The position numbers and the translations under genes are program-made. A stretch of 48,880 nt of DNA from Arthrobacter sp. Alg241-R88 (GTDB lineage Bacteria; Actinomycetota; Actinomycetes; Actinomycetales; Micrococcaceae): assembly GCF_900537115.1 (NCBI RefSeq), contig NZ_UNRG01000006.1:1-48880 (forward strand), written 5' to 3'. Every line of letters begins with the position of its first letter. Within the stretch, counting starts at the first letter, position 1. Below, piece by piece: positions 33,228 to 43,012 of this stretch. The notes under the pieces are model-generated. The model had not been told where the DNA came from. It made no database searches and saw only the letters and a program-made list of their open reading frames with translations.

Positions 33228-33896
33228 TCATATGCAGTATTCCGCCGGGCCGCGGACGGTTGCGCGCTGCCCCGGCACAAACCGGTACCCGCCGCCCCGG
33301 ACAGTGGCCACGGCATGGCGTGCATTTCCGAGTTTCCGCCGGATTCGGCCCACGTACACGTCGATGGACCGGGCCGAGGCGCCGGGGGTTTCGAACGAGT
33401 CCAGGAACTGCTGGAGTTCCTCCCTGCCCACAGTGCGCGACAGGTGGGTCACCAGGTACCTGAGCACCTTGAACTCGACGCCGGTCAGCGGCACGGGGCG
33501 GCCGTCCAGCAGCACGGAGTCGGCAGCCAAATCCACGGCAACCCGGCTGACGGGGCCGGCCGACGGCGGCAGCCGGGTGCCGCCGTCGTCATCGGTGCCG
33601 CCGGGGTTCTCCGCCGCGGAGGGAGGCTGAGAGGAGTCGTCTGCGGCTCCTTCCGCCGTGGCGGAGACCCCGGACGTGGAAGCCCCGGCGGCGGGCCAGT
33701 GGACTTCCGCCTCCGGAGCAGTTTCGAGGGCCCTGGCGAGGACCAGTTGGGCGGCACGGGCGAGGAGTTCCGGGCTGGTGCCTTCCCCGGGAACCACCCA
33801 CACGGCGAGGCCCCGGGCAGCCGCCGGCGCGGCAGCACCCCTGACGGCAAACTGCGGCCGTGCCACCGTCCTCGGATGGTGGGCTTCCACTGCCAT
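33228..33896 (-). CDS. Orphan OmpR/PhoB-type winged-helix regulator
   Basis: A 222-residue DNA-binding protein. The C-terminal winged helix (about 118-210) is typical: LDGRPVPLTGVEFKVLRYLV, RTVGREELQQFL, ARSIDVYVGRIRRKLG and the wing VRGGGYRFV. There is no receiver domain. Residues 1-75 form a small unknown region (LAVWVVPGEGTSPELLARAAQ), and 75-115 are low-complexity Ser/Gly/Asp. It follows allB on the same strand after nine bases, so it may be cotranscribed with the allantoin genes, although a regulatory role there is unproven. Confidence 0.82.
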   Translation of the reverse strand: MAVEAHHPRTVARPQFAVRGAAAPAAARGLAVWVVPGEGTSPELLARAAQLVLARALETAPEAEVHWPAAGASTSGVSATAEGAADDSSQPPSAAENPGGTDDDGGTRLPPSAGPVSRVAVDLAADSVLLDGRPVPLTGVEFKVLRYLVTHLSRTVGREELQQFLDSFETPGASARSIDVYVGRIRRKLGNARHAVATVRGGGYRFVPGQRATVRGPAEYCI

Positions 33897-33905
33897 GGCG
33901 CGTCC

Positions 33906-35249
33906 CTAGACTCCGCCGCGGCGGATCAGCTTGCCCGTGGGGGTTTGGCCGTCCACCACGGCGCCGCGCAGGAACGTCTTGCGGACCACGCCGGAGAGGG
34001 CCTTGCCGTCGTAGGGGGTGATGGGGTTCTTGTGCTTGAGCTTGGACACGTCCACCACGAACGCCTCGTCCGGGGCGAACACGGCGAAGTCGGCATCGTA
34101 GCCCAGCGCCAGCTGGCCCTTGTTGGAGAGCCGGGCCAGCGCTGCCGGCTTCTCGCCCATCCAGGACACCACCTGCTCCAGCGGAATGCCGCGGTGCCGT
34201 GCCTCGGTCCAGATCAGGGACAGGCCCAGCTGCAGCGACGAGACGCCGCCCCAGGCCACCGCGAAGTCACCGTTCTCCAGGTCCTTCAGATCGAGGGTGG
34301 AGGGGGAGTGGTCCGAGACGATGCAGTCGATGGTGCCGTCCTGCAGGCCCTGCCACAGCAGCTCCCGGTTGGAGGCCTCGCGGATGGGCGGGCAGCACTT
34401 GTAGGCGGTGGCGCCGTCCGGGATTTCCTCGGCCATCAGCGTCAGGTAGTGCGGGCACGTCTCCACGGTCAGCTTCACGCCGTCGCGTTTGGCGGACGCA
34501 ATCATCGGCAGGGCGTCCGACGACGAGAGGTGCAGGATGTGCGCACGGGCACCGGTCCAGCGGGCCCGCTCGATGACCTCGGCGATGGCCTTGTTCTCGG
34601 CGCCGCGGGGGCGGGAGGCCAGGAAGGTTTGATAGTGGTCGCCGCCGGGGTGCGGCGCGCGGTCGATGGCATGGGAGTCCTCTGCGTGGACAATCATGAG
34701 GGAATCGAAGGACTTCAGCTCGGCCATGTCCTCCTCCATCTCATCCGCGTCCAGGTGCGGGAACTCGTCCACACCTGAGTGCAGCAGGAAGCACTTGAAA
34801 CCGAAGACGCCTTCGTCGTGCAGGGCACGCAGGTCACCTTTGTTGCCGGGGATTGCGCCGCCCCAGAACCCAACGTCAATGTACGCCTGGTCCTCGGCTA
34901 CCTCGCGCTTCAGCTTGAGGTTTTCCACCGTGGTGGTGGGCGGAACGGAGTTCAGCGGCATGTCGATGATGGTGGTTACCCCGCCGGCAGCGGCTGCACG
35001 GGTGGCGGAGGCGAAGCCCTCCCACTCGGTGCGGCCGGGCTCGTTGACATGGACGTGGGTGTCCACCAGCCCGGGGATCAGGGTTTCGTCGTCGGCCAGC
35101 TCAATGACCTCAGCGCCGGCCAGGCCGTTGCCCAGCGGTTCCAGGGCCACGATTTTTCCGCCGCGGACGCCCACTTCGCGGGGTGCCAGGCCGGCGGTGG
35201 TAAGGATGCGCTGGCCGCGGATGACCAGGTCAAAACGTTCTTCAGACAT
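33906..35249 (-). CDS. allB: Allantoinase
   Basis: AllB hydrolyses allantoin to allantoate. The 447-residue amidohydrolase has the metal motif [19 protein letters not shown] (about 59-77), the carboxylated lysine region [20 protein letters not shown], the HLSS segment with a metal-ligand His, and the catalytic Asp in VSDHSPS. The pattern fits allantoinase better than dihydropyrimidinase or dihydroorotase. Its start overlaps the glycerate kinase gene by eight bases, so it is part of the glyoxylate operon. Confidence 0.95.
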   Translation of the reverse strand: MSEERFDLVIRGQRILTTAGLAPREVGVRGGKIVALEPLGNGLAGAEVIELADDETLIPGLVDTHVHVNEPGRTEWEGFASATRAAAAGGVTTIIDMPLNSVPPTTTVENLKLKREVAEDQAYIDVGFWGGAIPGNKGDLRALHDEGVFGFKCFLLHSGVDEFPHLDADEMEEDMAELKSFDSLMIVHAEDSHAIDRAPHPGGDHYQTFLASRPRGAENKAIAEVIERARWTGARAHILHLSSSDALPMIASAKRDGVKLTVETCPHYLTLMAEEIPDGATAYKCCPPIREASNRELLWQGLQDGTIDCIVSDHSPSTLDLKDLENGDFAVAWGGVSSLQLGLSLIWTEARHRGIPLEQVVSWMGEKPAALARLSNKGQLALGYDADFAVFAPDEAFVVDVSKLKHKNPITPYDGKALSGVVRKTFLRGAVVDGQTPTGKLIRRGGV

Positions 35250-36456
35250 GGAGGTCCTCCTTGGTGGTTGCGGAACGGGACAGCGTGTTCGCCGCCAGCC
35301 TTCCGCTGATCTGCGTACCCAGCTGCTCCAGAAGCTGCGCTGCCTCTGCTATGCACCTGTCTACATTGCTTTCAAGCTCGGTCAAAGCGTAAACGTCCTC
35401 GAATCCGGCAGCGGTTGCCTGGCCCGCTCCAAGCGTGGTCCGGCCGCATACCGCGATCACCGGGACACCCTGGGCTGCGGCTGCCCGGGCAACACCCATG
35501 GGCGTCTTACCCAGCAGGCTCTGCTGGTCCAGGCTGCCTTCGCCGGTGATCACCAGGTCGGCGCCGGCCAGCCTGTGCTTCAATTCCGTGAATTCCAGGA
35601 CGACGTCGATGCCCGGGCGGCGGGTTGCGGCGAGTACGGCGATGGCGGCGTAGCCAACGCCTCCTGCCGCTCCGGCGCCCGGGGCTTCCGCTGCCTTGAC
35701 GGCCCGGTTATTGGGGCCGTCGGGACCGATTTCCCTGGCCAGGACTTCGACAAACCTGGCCAGGGCGGCGTCGAGCATGTCGACGTCCTGTTGTGTGGCG
35801 CCCTTCTGCGGGCCGAAAATCGCCGCGGCGCCCTGGGCGCCGAGCAGGGGATTGTCGACGTCGGACGCCAGCACAAAGCGTGTGTCCTTCAGCCGGGGTT
35901 CAAACCCGCTGAAGTCGATCCGGTCCAGGCGGGCCAAGGCGGCACCCCCGGGCGGAATATCGTTGCCCTTGTTATCGAGGAACCTGGCGCCGAGCCCCTG
36001 CAGGACGCCCGCACCGCCGTCGGTGTTGGCACTGCCGCCCACGCCCAGGATGATGCGGTTGCAGCCTGCGTCAAGGGCGGCGGTGATCAGCTGGCCGGTG
36101 CCGAGGCTGGTGGCGGTGGCGGCCGCCGTGGAGCCTGGCCGTCCGTTAACCAGCGCGCCGGCGGGGAGCAGGGCCAAACCCGAGGCCGCCGCCATTTCGA
36201 TGACCGCCTCATTGCCCCGGACAGCGAACTCGGCCGTTACCGGTTCGCCGGTTGGTCCGGTAACCACCGCACTGCGGCGGATGAAGCCGGAGCCGACGGC
36301 GGCGTCGAGGGTGCCCTCACCGCCGTCGGCTACTGGAATCCGGACCACGTCAAGGTTGCCGCCCGCCCCGTGCTGCAGCCCCTTTTCCAGGTGGCTGCAG
36401 ACCTCCGGCGCGGACAGGGATCCCTTGAACTTGTCCGGGGCAATGACGATGCGCAT
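35242..36456 (-). CDS. glxK: Glycerate kinase
   Basis: A 404-residue type-1 glycerate kinase that phosphorylates D-glycerate made from tartronate semialdehyde. The start [19 protein letters not shown] is diagnostic; further landmarks are [39 protein letters not shown] in pieces and [15 protein letters not shown]. The product, 2- or 3-phosphoglycerate, enters glycolysis. It lies two bases downstream of gcl and overlaps allB, so translation is coupled. Confidence 0.94.
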   Translation of the reverse strand: MRIVIAPDKFKGSLSAPEVCSHLEKGLQHGAGGNLDVVRIPVADGGEGTLDAAVGSGFIRRSAVVTGPTGEPVTAEFAVRGNEAVIEMAAASGLALLPAGALVNGRPGSTAAATATSLGTGQLITAALDAGCNRIILGVGGSANTDGGAGVLQGLGARFLDNKGNDIPPGGAALARLDRIDFSGFEPRLKDTRFVLASDVDNPLLGAQGAAAIFGPQKGATQQDVDMLDAALARFVEVLAREIGPDGPNNRAVKAAEAPGAGAAGGVGYAAIAVLAATRRPGIDVVLEFTELKHRLAGADLVITGEGSLDQQSLLGKTPMGVARAAAAQGVPVIAVCGRTTLGAGQATAAGFEDVYALTELESNVDRCIAEAAQLLEQLGTQISGRLAANTLSRSATTKEDLHV

Positions 36457-36458
36457 GT

Positions 36459-38237
<1,779 letters not shown>

Positions 38238-38294
38238 GGTGTGCTCCTACTTAAGTCTGTTCGGGGGAAGTCTGTTTTTGGGTGTGCTGAAGGG

Positions 38295-38355
38295 AGTTTT
38301 TGTCCAGATATGCAGACTTAGAGGACGTGAAAGCCTGCTTATCTGGACAAAAACT
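38295..38355. repeat. Long inverted repeat (dispersed family, copy 2)
   Basis: Arms 38295-38315 and 38335-38355 pair over 21 bases with one mismatch, around a 19-base loop. The left arm is identical to the core of the repeat at 25120, AGTTTTTGTCCAGATATGCA. Here it lies between glxR and gcl, two genes on the same strand. Confidence 0.9.
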
Positions 38356-38382
38356 TTTGTGCTGGGTGGCTGGGGGCCGGGG

Positions 38383-39261
38383 TTACTCGTGGCCGCTGAG
38401 CTGGAGGACCTGCTTGAAGAGTCCGGAGTGGTCCAGGCCGCCGTCGCCCTGGTTGACGGTGGCGGCGACGAGCTGTGCGACGACGGCGCCAAGGGGGACG
38501 GCGACGTTGGCTTCGCGGGCGGCGGAGGTGACGATGCCCAGGTCCTTGTGGTGCAGGGCGAGGCGGAAGCCGGGGTCGAAGTTGCGGTCCAGCATCTTCT
38601 GGCCCTTCTGGTCCAGGACCTTGGAGCCGGCCAGGCCGCCGCCGAGGACCTTGAGGGCGGCGTCGGTGTCCACGCCGTAGGCCTCAAGGAAGGCGATGGC
38701 TTCGCCGAGGACCTCGATGTTGACGGCGACGATCAGCTGGTTGGCTGCCTTGACGGTCTGGCCGGAGCCGGAGGGGCCGACGTGGACGATGGTTTTGCCG
38801 ACGGCGTTCAGGACGTCCGAGGCGGCGTCGAAGTCTTCCGTGTCGCCGCCGACCATAATGGAGAGGACCGCGTCGATGGCGCCCTGTTCACCGCCGGAGA
38901 CCGGGGCGTCGAGGGGACGGATGCCGGCTTCGCGGGCTTCATCGGCGAGGCGCTTGGCGACGTCCGGGCGGATGCTGGAGGCATCGATCCATAGGGTGCC
39001 CTTCTTCGCGTTGGCGAAGATGCCGTCCTTGCCGCTGACGACCCCCTCAACATCGGGGGAGTCCGGCACCATGGTGATAACGACGTCGGCATCCTTGACG
39101 GCGTCCGCGATGCTGGTGGCGCCCTTGCCGCCTTCGGAGACGAGCTTGTCGATTTTGTCCTGGCTGCGGTTGAAGCCGGTGACGGTGTGGCCGGCCTTGA
39201 CCAGGTTGATGGCCATGGGCAGGCCCATGATTCCGAGTCCGATAACTGCAACGTTGCTCAT
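38383..39261 (-). CDS. glxR: Tartronate semialdehyde reductase
   Basis: A 292-residue beta-hydroxyacid dehydrogenase that reduces tartronate semialdehyde to D-glycerate with NAD(P)H. The Rossmann start is VIGLGIMGLPMAINLVKAGH, the substrate loop is DAPVSGGEQGA, and the catalytic Lys is in GQTVKAANQLIV. It stands between hyi and gcl and completes the glycerate pathway. Close relatives act on other hydroxyacids; context makes GlxR the best call. Confidence 0.94.
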   Translation of the reverse strand: MSNVAVIGLGIMGLPMAINLVKAGHTVTGFNRSQDKIDKLVSEGGKGATSIADAVKDADVVITMVPDSPDVEGVVSGKDGIFANAKKGTLWIDASSIRPDVAKRLADEAREAGIRPLDAPVSGGEQGAIDAVLSIMVGGDTEDFDAASDVLNAVGKTIVHVGPSGSGQTVKAANQLIVAVNIEVLGEAIAFLEAYGVDTDAALKVLGGGLAGSKVLDQKGQKMLDRNFDPGFRLALHHKDLGIVTSAAREANVAVPLGAVVAQLVAATVNQGDGGLDHSGLFKQVLQLSGHE

Positions 39262-39306
39262 GATGGTTCTCTTTCTGAAAGTCTGTGTGGTGATTGGGGA
39301 AGCCGA

Positions 39307-39372
39307 CCCAACTGGGTAGCGCTATCTGTCGTTATGGGGGCTCAAAACGACAGTTGGCGCTACTCAGTTGGG
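39307..39372. repeat. 27-bp inverted repeat between hyi and glxR
   Basis: Arms 39307-39333 and 39346-39372 pair with three mismatches around a 12-base loop. The left arm starts CCCAACTGGGTAGCGCTA and its partner reads back as CCCAACTGAGTAGCGCCA. The sequence is unlike the 25.1/38.3-kb family, but it is also intergenic and could be another dispersed element. Confidence 0.88.
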
Positions 39373-39383
39373 CGGGGTGGGGA

Positions 39384-40184
39384 TTACTGGCTGACGCGCT
39401 GGCGGATGGCCCAGCTGAAGGCGGTTTCCTGCGGTTCCTTGTATTCGAGGCCGATGTAGCCTTCGTAGCCGAGTTCGCGGCTGCGGGCGATCCACTCGCC
39501 CAGGGGGAGGGTGCCGGTGCCGGGGGCGCCGCGGCCGGGGTTGTCGGCAATCTGGATGTGGCCGAAGTCCTTGGCGTGGTTTTCGATGACGGATTCGACG
39601 TCGTCGCCGTTGACGGACAGGTGGTAGAAGTCGGCGAGGAGCTTAATGTTGCCGACGCCGGCCTCCGCCTTAACGCGGGCGATGACCTTGAGTGCGTCGT
39701 CAGCCGTGAGGAGCGGGTACTTGGGTGCGCCGCTGACCGGTTCGAGGAGGACGGTTCCGCCGATCCTGGCCACGCCTTCTGCAGCTGCGGCGAGGTTCTT
39801 GACGGCCAGTTCGTCCTGATCTTCGGGGGCGAATTCGTCCTGCCGGTTGCCGTAAAGGGCGTTGAAGGCCTTGCAGCCAAGGCGCTCGCCGATGCCTGCA
39901 ACAACGTCGATGTTGTCCTTGAACTCGGAGCAGCGTCCCTTCCACGACACCAGGCCGCGGTCCCCGCCGGGCATGTTGCCGGCGTTGAAGTTCAGGCCGG
40001 TGAGCTGGACGCCGGCATCCGTGATGGCGTTCTCGAATTCGGAGACCTGTGCGTCGGAGGGGACGGAGCTTTCGAAGGGCCACCAGAACTCGACAGCGTC
40101 AAAGCCTGCTGCCTTGGCTGCGGCGGGGCGCTGCAGCAGGGGCAGCTCCGTGAGGAGGATGGAGCAGTTCACTGTGTACGTCAT
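39384..40184 (-). CDS. hyi: Hydroxypyruvate isomerase family protein
   Basis: A 266-residue xylose-isomerase-like TIM barrel. VNCSILLTELPLLQRPAAAKAAGFDAVEFWWP in segments, FNALYGNR, LEPVSGAPKYPLL (metal-ligand Glu), LLADFYHLSVNGDD and IGLEYKEP are typical of Hyi, which interconverts hydroxypyruvate and tartronate semialdehyde. It is the first gene of the glyoxylate operon, with an AAGGA ribosome site, behind a strong promoter. Its position with gcl and glxR supports the call. Confidence 0.92.
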   Translation of the reverse strand: MTYTVNCSILLTELPLLQRPAAAKAAGFDAVEFWWPFESSVPSDAQVSEFENAITDAGVQLTGLNFNAGNMPGGDRGLVSWKGRCSEFKDNIDVVAGIGERLGCKAFNALYGNRQDEFAPEDQDELAVKNLAAAAEGVARIGGTVLLEPVSGAPKYPLLTADDALKVIARVKAEAGVGNIKLLADFYHLSVNGDDVESVIENHAKDFGHIQIADNPGRGAPGTGTLPLGEWIARSRELGYEGYIGLEYKEPQETAFSWAIRQRVSQ

Positions 40185-40246
40185 CGTAGGTCCTTCCGAG
40201 GAGGGGCTTGGATCTATCTTCCCTTGCTTATCGGCCTCTCTGCCGT

Positions 40247-40282
40247 TTCCGCTTTGTGGAATTTAGATTCTGCTTTATGAAA
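40247..40282. promoter_or_regulatory. Tandem operator-like half-palindromes (IclR type) before hyi
   Basis: TTCCGCTTTGTGGAA (40247-40261) and TTCTGCTTTATGAAA (40268-40282) are related 15-base sites with TTC/GAA ends, spaced 21 bases start to start, two helical turns. They lie just downstream of the -10 box of the hyi promoter, where a repressor would block initiation. IclR-family repressors such as AllR bind similar sites before glyoxylate genes. No IclR gene is in the window. Confidence 0.5.
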
Positions 40283-40312
40283 AGTGTAGGGAAGGGTGGT
40301 GTGGCGAGTCAA
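40283..40312 (-). promoter_or_regulatory. Strong sigma-70-type promoter of the glyoxylate operon
   Basis: On the minus strand TTGACT (40312-40307) and TACACT (40288-40283) are spaced by 18 bases, close to the housekeeping consensus. Transcription would start near 40276, about 90 bases before hyi. Confidence 0.75.
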
Positions 40313-40377
40313 GGGGAAGGCGCAGGGTGAACAAAAGCAGGCAAATGCTACGACTCCGGATGACCTTGCGGTTCCGG

Positions 40378-41502
40378 TCATTCAGAAAGGCCGATAAGCT
40401 CCGCGACCCGGTCGAGTTCTTCCTCCAGGTTGTAAAAATGTACTGCCAGCCGAATCCTGCCGGTGCGCACCGAGGCCACCACGTTTGCCTTCCGAAACCG
40501 CTCCGCCACCGCGCCTGTGTCAGGGACCTGGACTGAAACAATGGTCGAGCGGTCTTTGTCAGACGAAGGCTGGAAGGATAGGCCCTGCGTCCGCAATGCA
40601 TCCCGTAGCCGAAGCGACAAGCGGGAGTTTCGCTCCAGGAGCGCGCTGGTACCGAATCGGCGGAAAATATCCAACGCCGCCTGGTCTCCCATGGCTGGAA
40701 ACCATGCCAGGGAGGCATCGAGCTTGGAAGCAGTGGGTGAGAGCTCCATTGTTGGCCCGTAGAAGCTTTCTGCCGGTTTCCGGGCTGCCTTCCACCCGGG
40801 CCCGACGGGATGGAGGGCGTCCAGCAAGTCCCGACGGACATAGAGGTAGCCCATGCCCCTGGAGCCGAGGAGGAATTTGTGGCTCGCTGCGGCGAGGAAG
40901 TCCACGCCGACGCGCACGACGTCGAGCGGCACCGCCCCGGCCGCTTGGCAGGCGTCGACGAAAAACCAGGCCCCGGAGTTCCTGGCAATTTGGCCAATGG
41001 CGTCCAGGTCAGTCCGATAGCCGTTGGCTGAACTGACAGCACTCACCGCGATCAGGCGGGTGCCGCCGTCGGCCGCCCGTTCGAACTCCTCCGCTGAGAC
41101 CCCTTCTCCGCTCGGCGCGACCGTACGCACGTGGTAGCCCCGCTCCTGAAGCAAGAGCCAGGAGTAGTAGTTTGACGCGAACTCGTTTTCGGCGACCACG
41201 ACATTCTCACCATGCTCCGCCGCGGGCATGTTCGCGGCCACGATCCCGGCAGCTGCACTCACCGCCGGGACGATCGCGATTTCCCCGGCCGTGCAACCGA
41301 CAATTTCGGCGAACATAGCGCGCGCATCCTCCCCGGCTAATTCCGCTTCGGTCCAGTCAAACCGGCCCGCTGACCAACGCTCGAGCACCCGCTCATACGC
41401 TTCCCGGGCTGGAGCGCAGCCGACGTTCATGGTGGCTGTGTTGAGATAAATGGTGTTTTGGAGCCCTGGGAACAACCGACGAATATCGTCAGCCTGCATC
41501 AT
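40378..41502 (-). CDS. Class-V aminotransferase (cysteine desulfurase-like PLP enzyme)
   Basis: A 374-residue fold-type-I PLP enzyme. The PLP lysine is Lys 209 in AAASHKFLLGSRGMGYLYV and the ring-nitrogen Asp is 183 in FVDACQAAGA. Members act as desulfurases, selenocysteine lyases, or amino-acid transaminases; the lack of a visible catalytic Cys loop argues against a desulfurase. The ATG at 41502 is used since an AAGGAG site precedes it and NTIYLNTATMNVG begins the fold; the second ATG three bases later is equally possible. No partner gene is clear. Confidence 0.86.
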   Translation of the reverse strand: MMQADDIRRLFPGLQNTIYLNTATMNVGCAPAREAYERVLERWSAGRFDWTEAELAGEDARAMFAEIVGCTAGEIAIVPAVSAAAGIVAANMPAAEHGENVVVAENEFASNYYSWLLLQERGYHVRTVAPSGEGVSAEEFERAADGGTRLIAVSAVSSANGYRTDLDAIGQIARNSGAWFFVDACQAAGAVPLDVVRVGVDFLAAASHKFLLGSRGMGYLYVRRDLLDALHPVGPGWKAARKPAESFYGPTMELSPTASKLDASLAWFPAMGDQAALDIFRRFGTSALLERNSRLSLRLRDALRTQGLSFQPSSDKDRSTIVSVQVPDTGAVAERFRKANVVASVRTGRIRLAVHFYNLEEELDRVAELIGLSE

Positions 41503-41550
41503 GGCCACTCCTTCTTTGCGGCCAGATCTGGTGGAGCGCCGCGCAGTGAG

Positions 41551-41580
41551 GAGCCAGGGGCGGCGGCCCCTGGCTCTTTT
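41551..41580. terminator. Hairpin with plus-strand T-run
   Basis: GAGCCAGGGG (41551-41560) pairs with CCCCTGGCTC (41567-41576), followed by TTTT on the plus strand. The T-run points the wrong way for the minus-strand secreted-protein gene that ends at 41603, so it may instead be a hairpin-only stop for that gene. Confidence 0.6.
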
Positions 41581-41602
41581 GTGTTCGTCGAGGACAGTCG
41601 CC

Positions 41603-42106
41603 TTAGCGGCGTATCTCAACCACGTCGCTCTTCTTCCACTCGGTCCAGTCAGACCAATGCCCGTTGTCCTTCTGCACTCGGAAGGAAACGAGATGGTAGA
41701 CCTCTTCGGCGCCCCTGTGATCCAGGTTGCGCACTTTGTCAACGCTGTGGATTATCTTGGCGTCGTCACTCTTCTTGATGTGCTCAAAGAAGTGGGAACG
41801 GCCGAGGAAATCGTCGGTGCGCCGCGGACCTTTCTCGTCTTCATAGCGGAGTTGGCGGATGTGGACAGCTTTCTTGCCGTCCTTGCCGTCGCAGTCGACC
41901 TTGATCCTGAAGTCGACCCACTTGCCGCGGAGGTCCTTTGGGTCCAGTGGTTTGACAGTGCAGCCGTGACGATCGTCATGCCCATCGTAGTTGGCCTGGG
42001 CCGGGGCAGCCATTGCCACGGAGCCCCCGAGCAGACCCAATGAGAGGGCCGGAACCAAGGCGATCTTTGCCCTGATTGACCGGGTTGTTGTTGGAGAAAT
42101 GGACAT
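41603..42106 (-). CDS. Secreted hypothetical protein
   Basis: A 167-residue protein with a classic Sec signal peptide: basic N-terminus, hydrophobic core IALVPALSLGLLGGSVAMA, and probable cleavage after APAQA (residue 38). The mature part is highly charged, with two cysteines (GCTVKP and VDCDGKDG) that could form a disulfide, and a WSDWTEWKKSD stretch near the end. No family is recognised. The ATG at 42106 has an AGGAG site; a longer frame to 42196 lacks one. Confidence 0.72.
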   Translation of the reverse strand: MSISPTTTRSIRAKIALVPALSLGLLGGSVAMAAPAQANYDGHDDRHGCTVKPLDPKDLRGKWVDFRIKVDCDGKDGKKAVHIRQLRYEDEKGPRRTDDFLGRSHFFEHIKKSDDAKIIHSVDKVRNLDHRGAEEVYHLVSFRVQKDNGHWSDWTEWKKSDVVEIRR

Positions 42107-42116
42107 TTTTGCTCCT

Positions 42117-42177
42117 GTGAGGATGCGATTTTCAATTTTTGTGAGGGTGCGACTCACCATTTGTTGGGGGTGCGATT
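42117..42177. repeat. Three 14-bp direct repeats at 23-24-bp spacing
   Basis: GTGAGGATGCGATT (42117), GTGAGGGTGCGACT (42141) and TTGGGGGTGCGATT (42164). They lie directly upstream of the secreted-protein start and abut its ribosome site, so they may be regulatory or a degenerate tandem duplication. Confidence 0.6.
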
Positions 42178-42210
42178 GCCCCATTTTTGGATGCAACCCG
42201 CGGCTGAGCG

Positions 42211-42242
42211 TGTCGCGATTGATCGGTGTCGCGATTGATCAG
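42211..42242. repeat. 16-bp tandem repeat, two units
   Basis: TGTCGCGATTGATCGG at 42211-42226 is followed at once by TGTCGCGATTGATCAG. Each unit contains the palindrome TCGCGA. Confidence 0.8.
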
Positions 42243-42582
42243 AGTGGCGGCCATAGCCTGCCCGTCCCATTTCAAACAGCACGCCCGGCTAAGCGGGGGC
42301 GCCGGACTCACTTGATGCTGGATCCGGTAGTTCAATATTGCTCCTGCGTCTGGTTCAACGCTAGGGCCAGACCTACCCTGCTTGGCAGGTTTTTCCCATT
42401 GACTTCAGGTGCCGCAGGGCTACGGTTATAGATACGCCAGCACGCTCTGGTGAACGGGCGTGCGCCGGGGGCCAAGGCGCACGCAGCTACTTGGTCTCGA
42501 CATTCTTAACCGCTCGCCGGTATCCAAACAGATCGTCTGGCTCGCCGCCAGACGTCCACCTCCATCCGTAGGCTGTGTCCGA

Positions 42583-42981
42583 ATGACCGCAAATTTCATC
42601 AGAGCTTTAGCAGTTAAGTCGTTTGATGTTCCTGACAGGAAGCGCTGCCCTGACAAGGCGGAGTTCGACCTTGTGACCGTGGATGATTACTCTGTAGCGC
42701 GGCTGATCCTCGCGCCGGGCTGGCGCTGGTCGGAGTCCGCCAAGCCCACCGAGCTGACAACCTTTTGCGAGCACCACCACCTCGGCTACTGCATCTCTGG
42801 GCAGCTGGAAATTGAAACGGCCGACGGCGGGCGGTCCATGATCCACGCGAACGACACGTATGCGCTTCCTCCCGGCCACGATGAATGGGTGGTGGGAGAT
42901 GAGCCCTTCGTCGCCGTCGAATTCCTTGGCGCCGCTTCGTTCGGCCGGCCGAGAAGCCACGGGATGCATGCGCTGATCTGA
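42583..42981 (+). CDS. Cupin-domain protein
   Basis: A 132-residue single-cupin protein. The first cupin motif appears as FCEHHHLGYCISGQLEIETADG (about 65-86), with His residues that can bind metal, and the second as ALPPGHDEWVVGDEPFVAVEF (about 99-119). Function is unknown; such proteins serve as small-ligand binders or oxygenases. The ATG at 42583 is chosen as the domain start; TAGGCT lies eight bases upstream. Confidence 0.82.
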   Translation: MTANFIRALAVKSFDVPDRKRCPDKAEFDLVTVDDYSVARLILAPGWRWSESAKPTELTTFCEHHHLGYCISGQLEIETADGGRSMIHANDTYALPPGHDEWVVGDEPFVAVEFLGAASFGRPRSHGMHALI

Positions 42982-43012
42982 CTGCTTTTGGCCAGGACGG
43001 GCGTTCCAACGG

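Larger units (their letters stand above)
42107..42582. other. Repeat-bearing intergenic region
   Basis: This 476-base divergent gap contains no convincing gene. It carries three imperfect 14-base direct repeats at 42117, 42141 and 42164 (GTGAGGATGCGATT and variants, 23-24 bases apart) and a 16-base tandem repeat at 42211-42242. Base composition is lower in GC than the flanks. A TAGGCT box at 42569-42574 precedes the cupin gene by eight bases. Confidence 0.6.
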
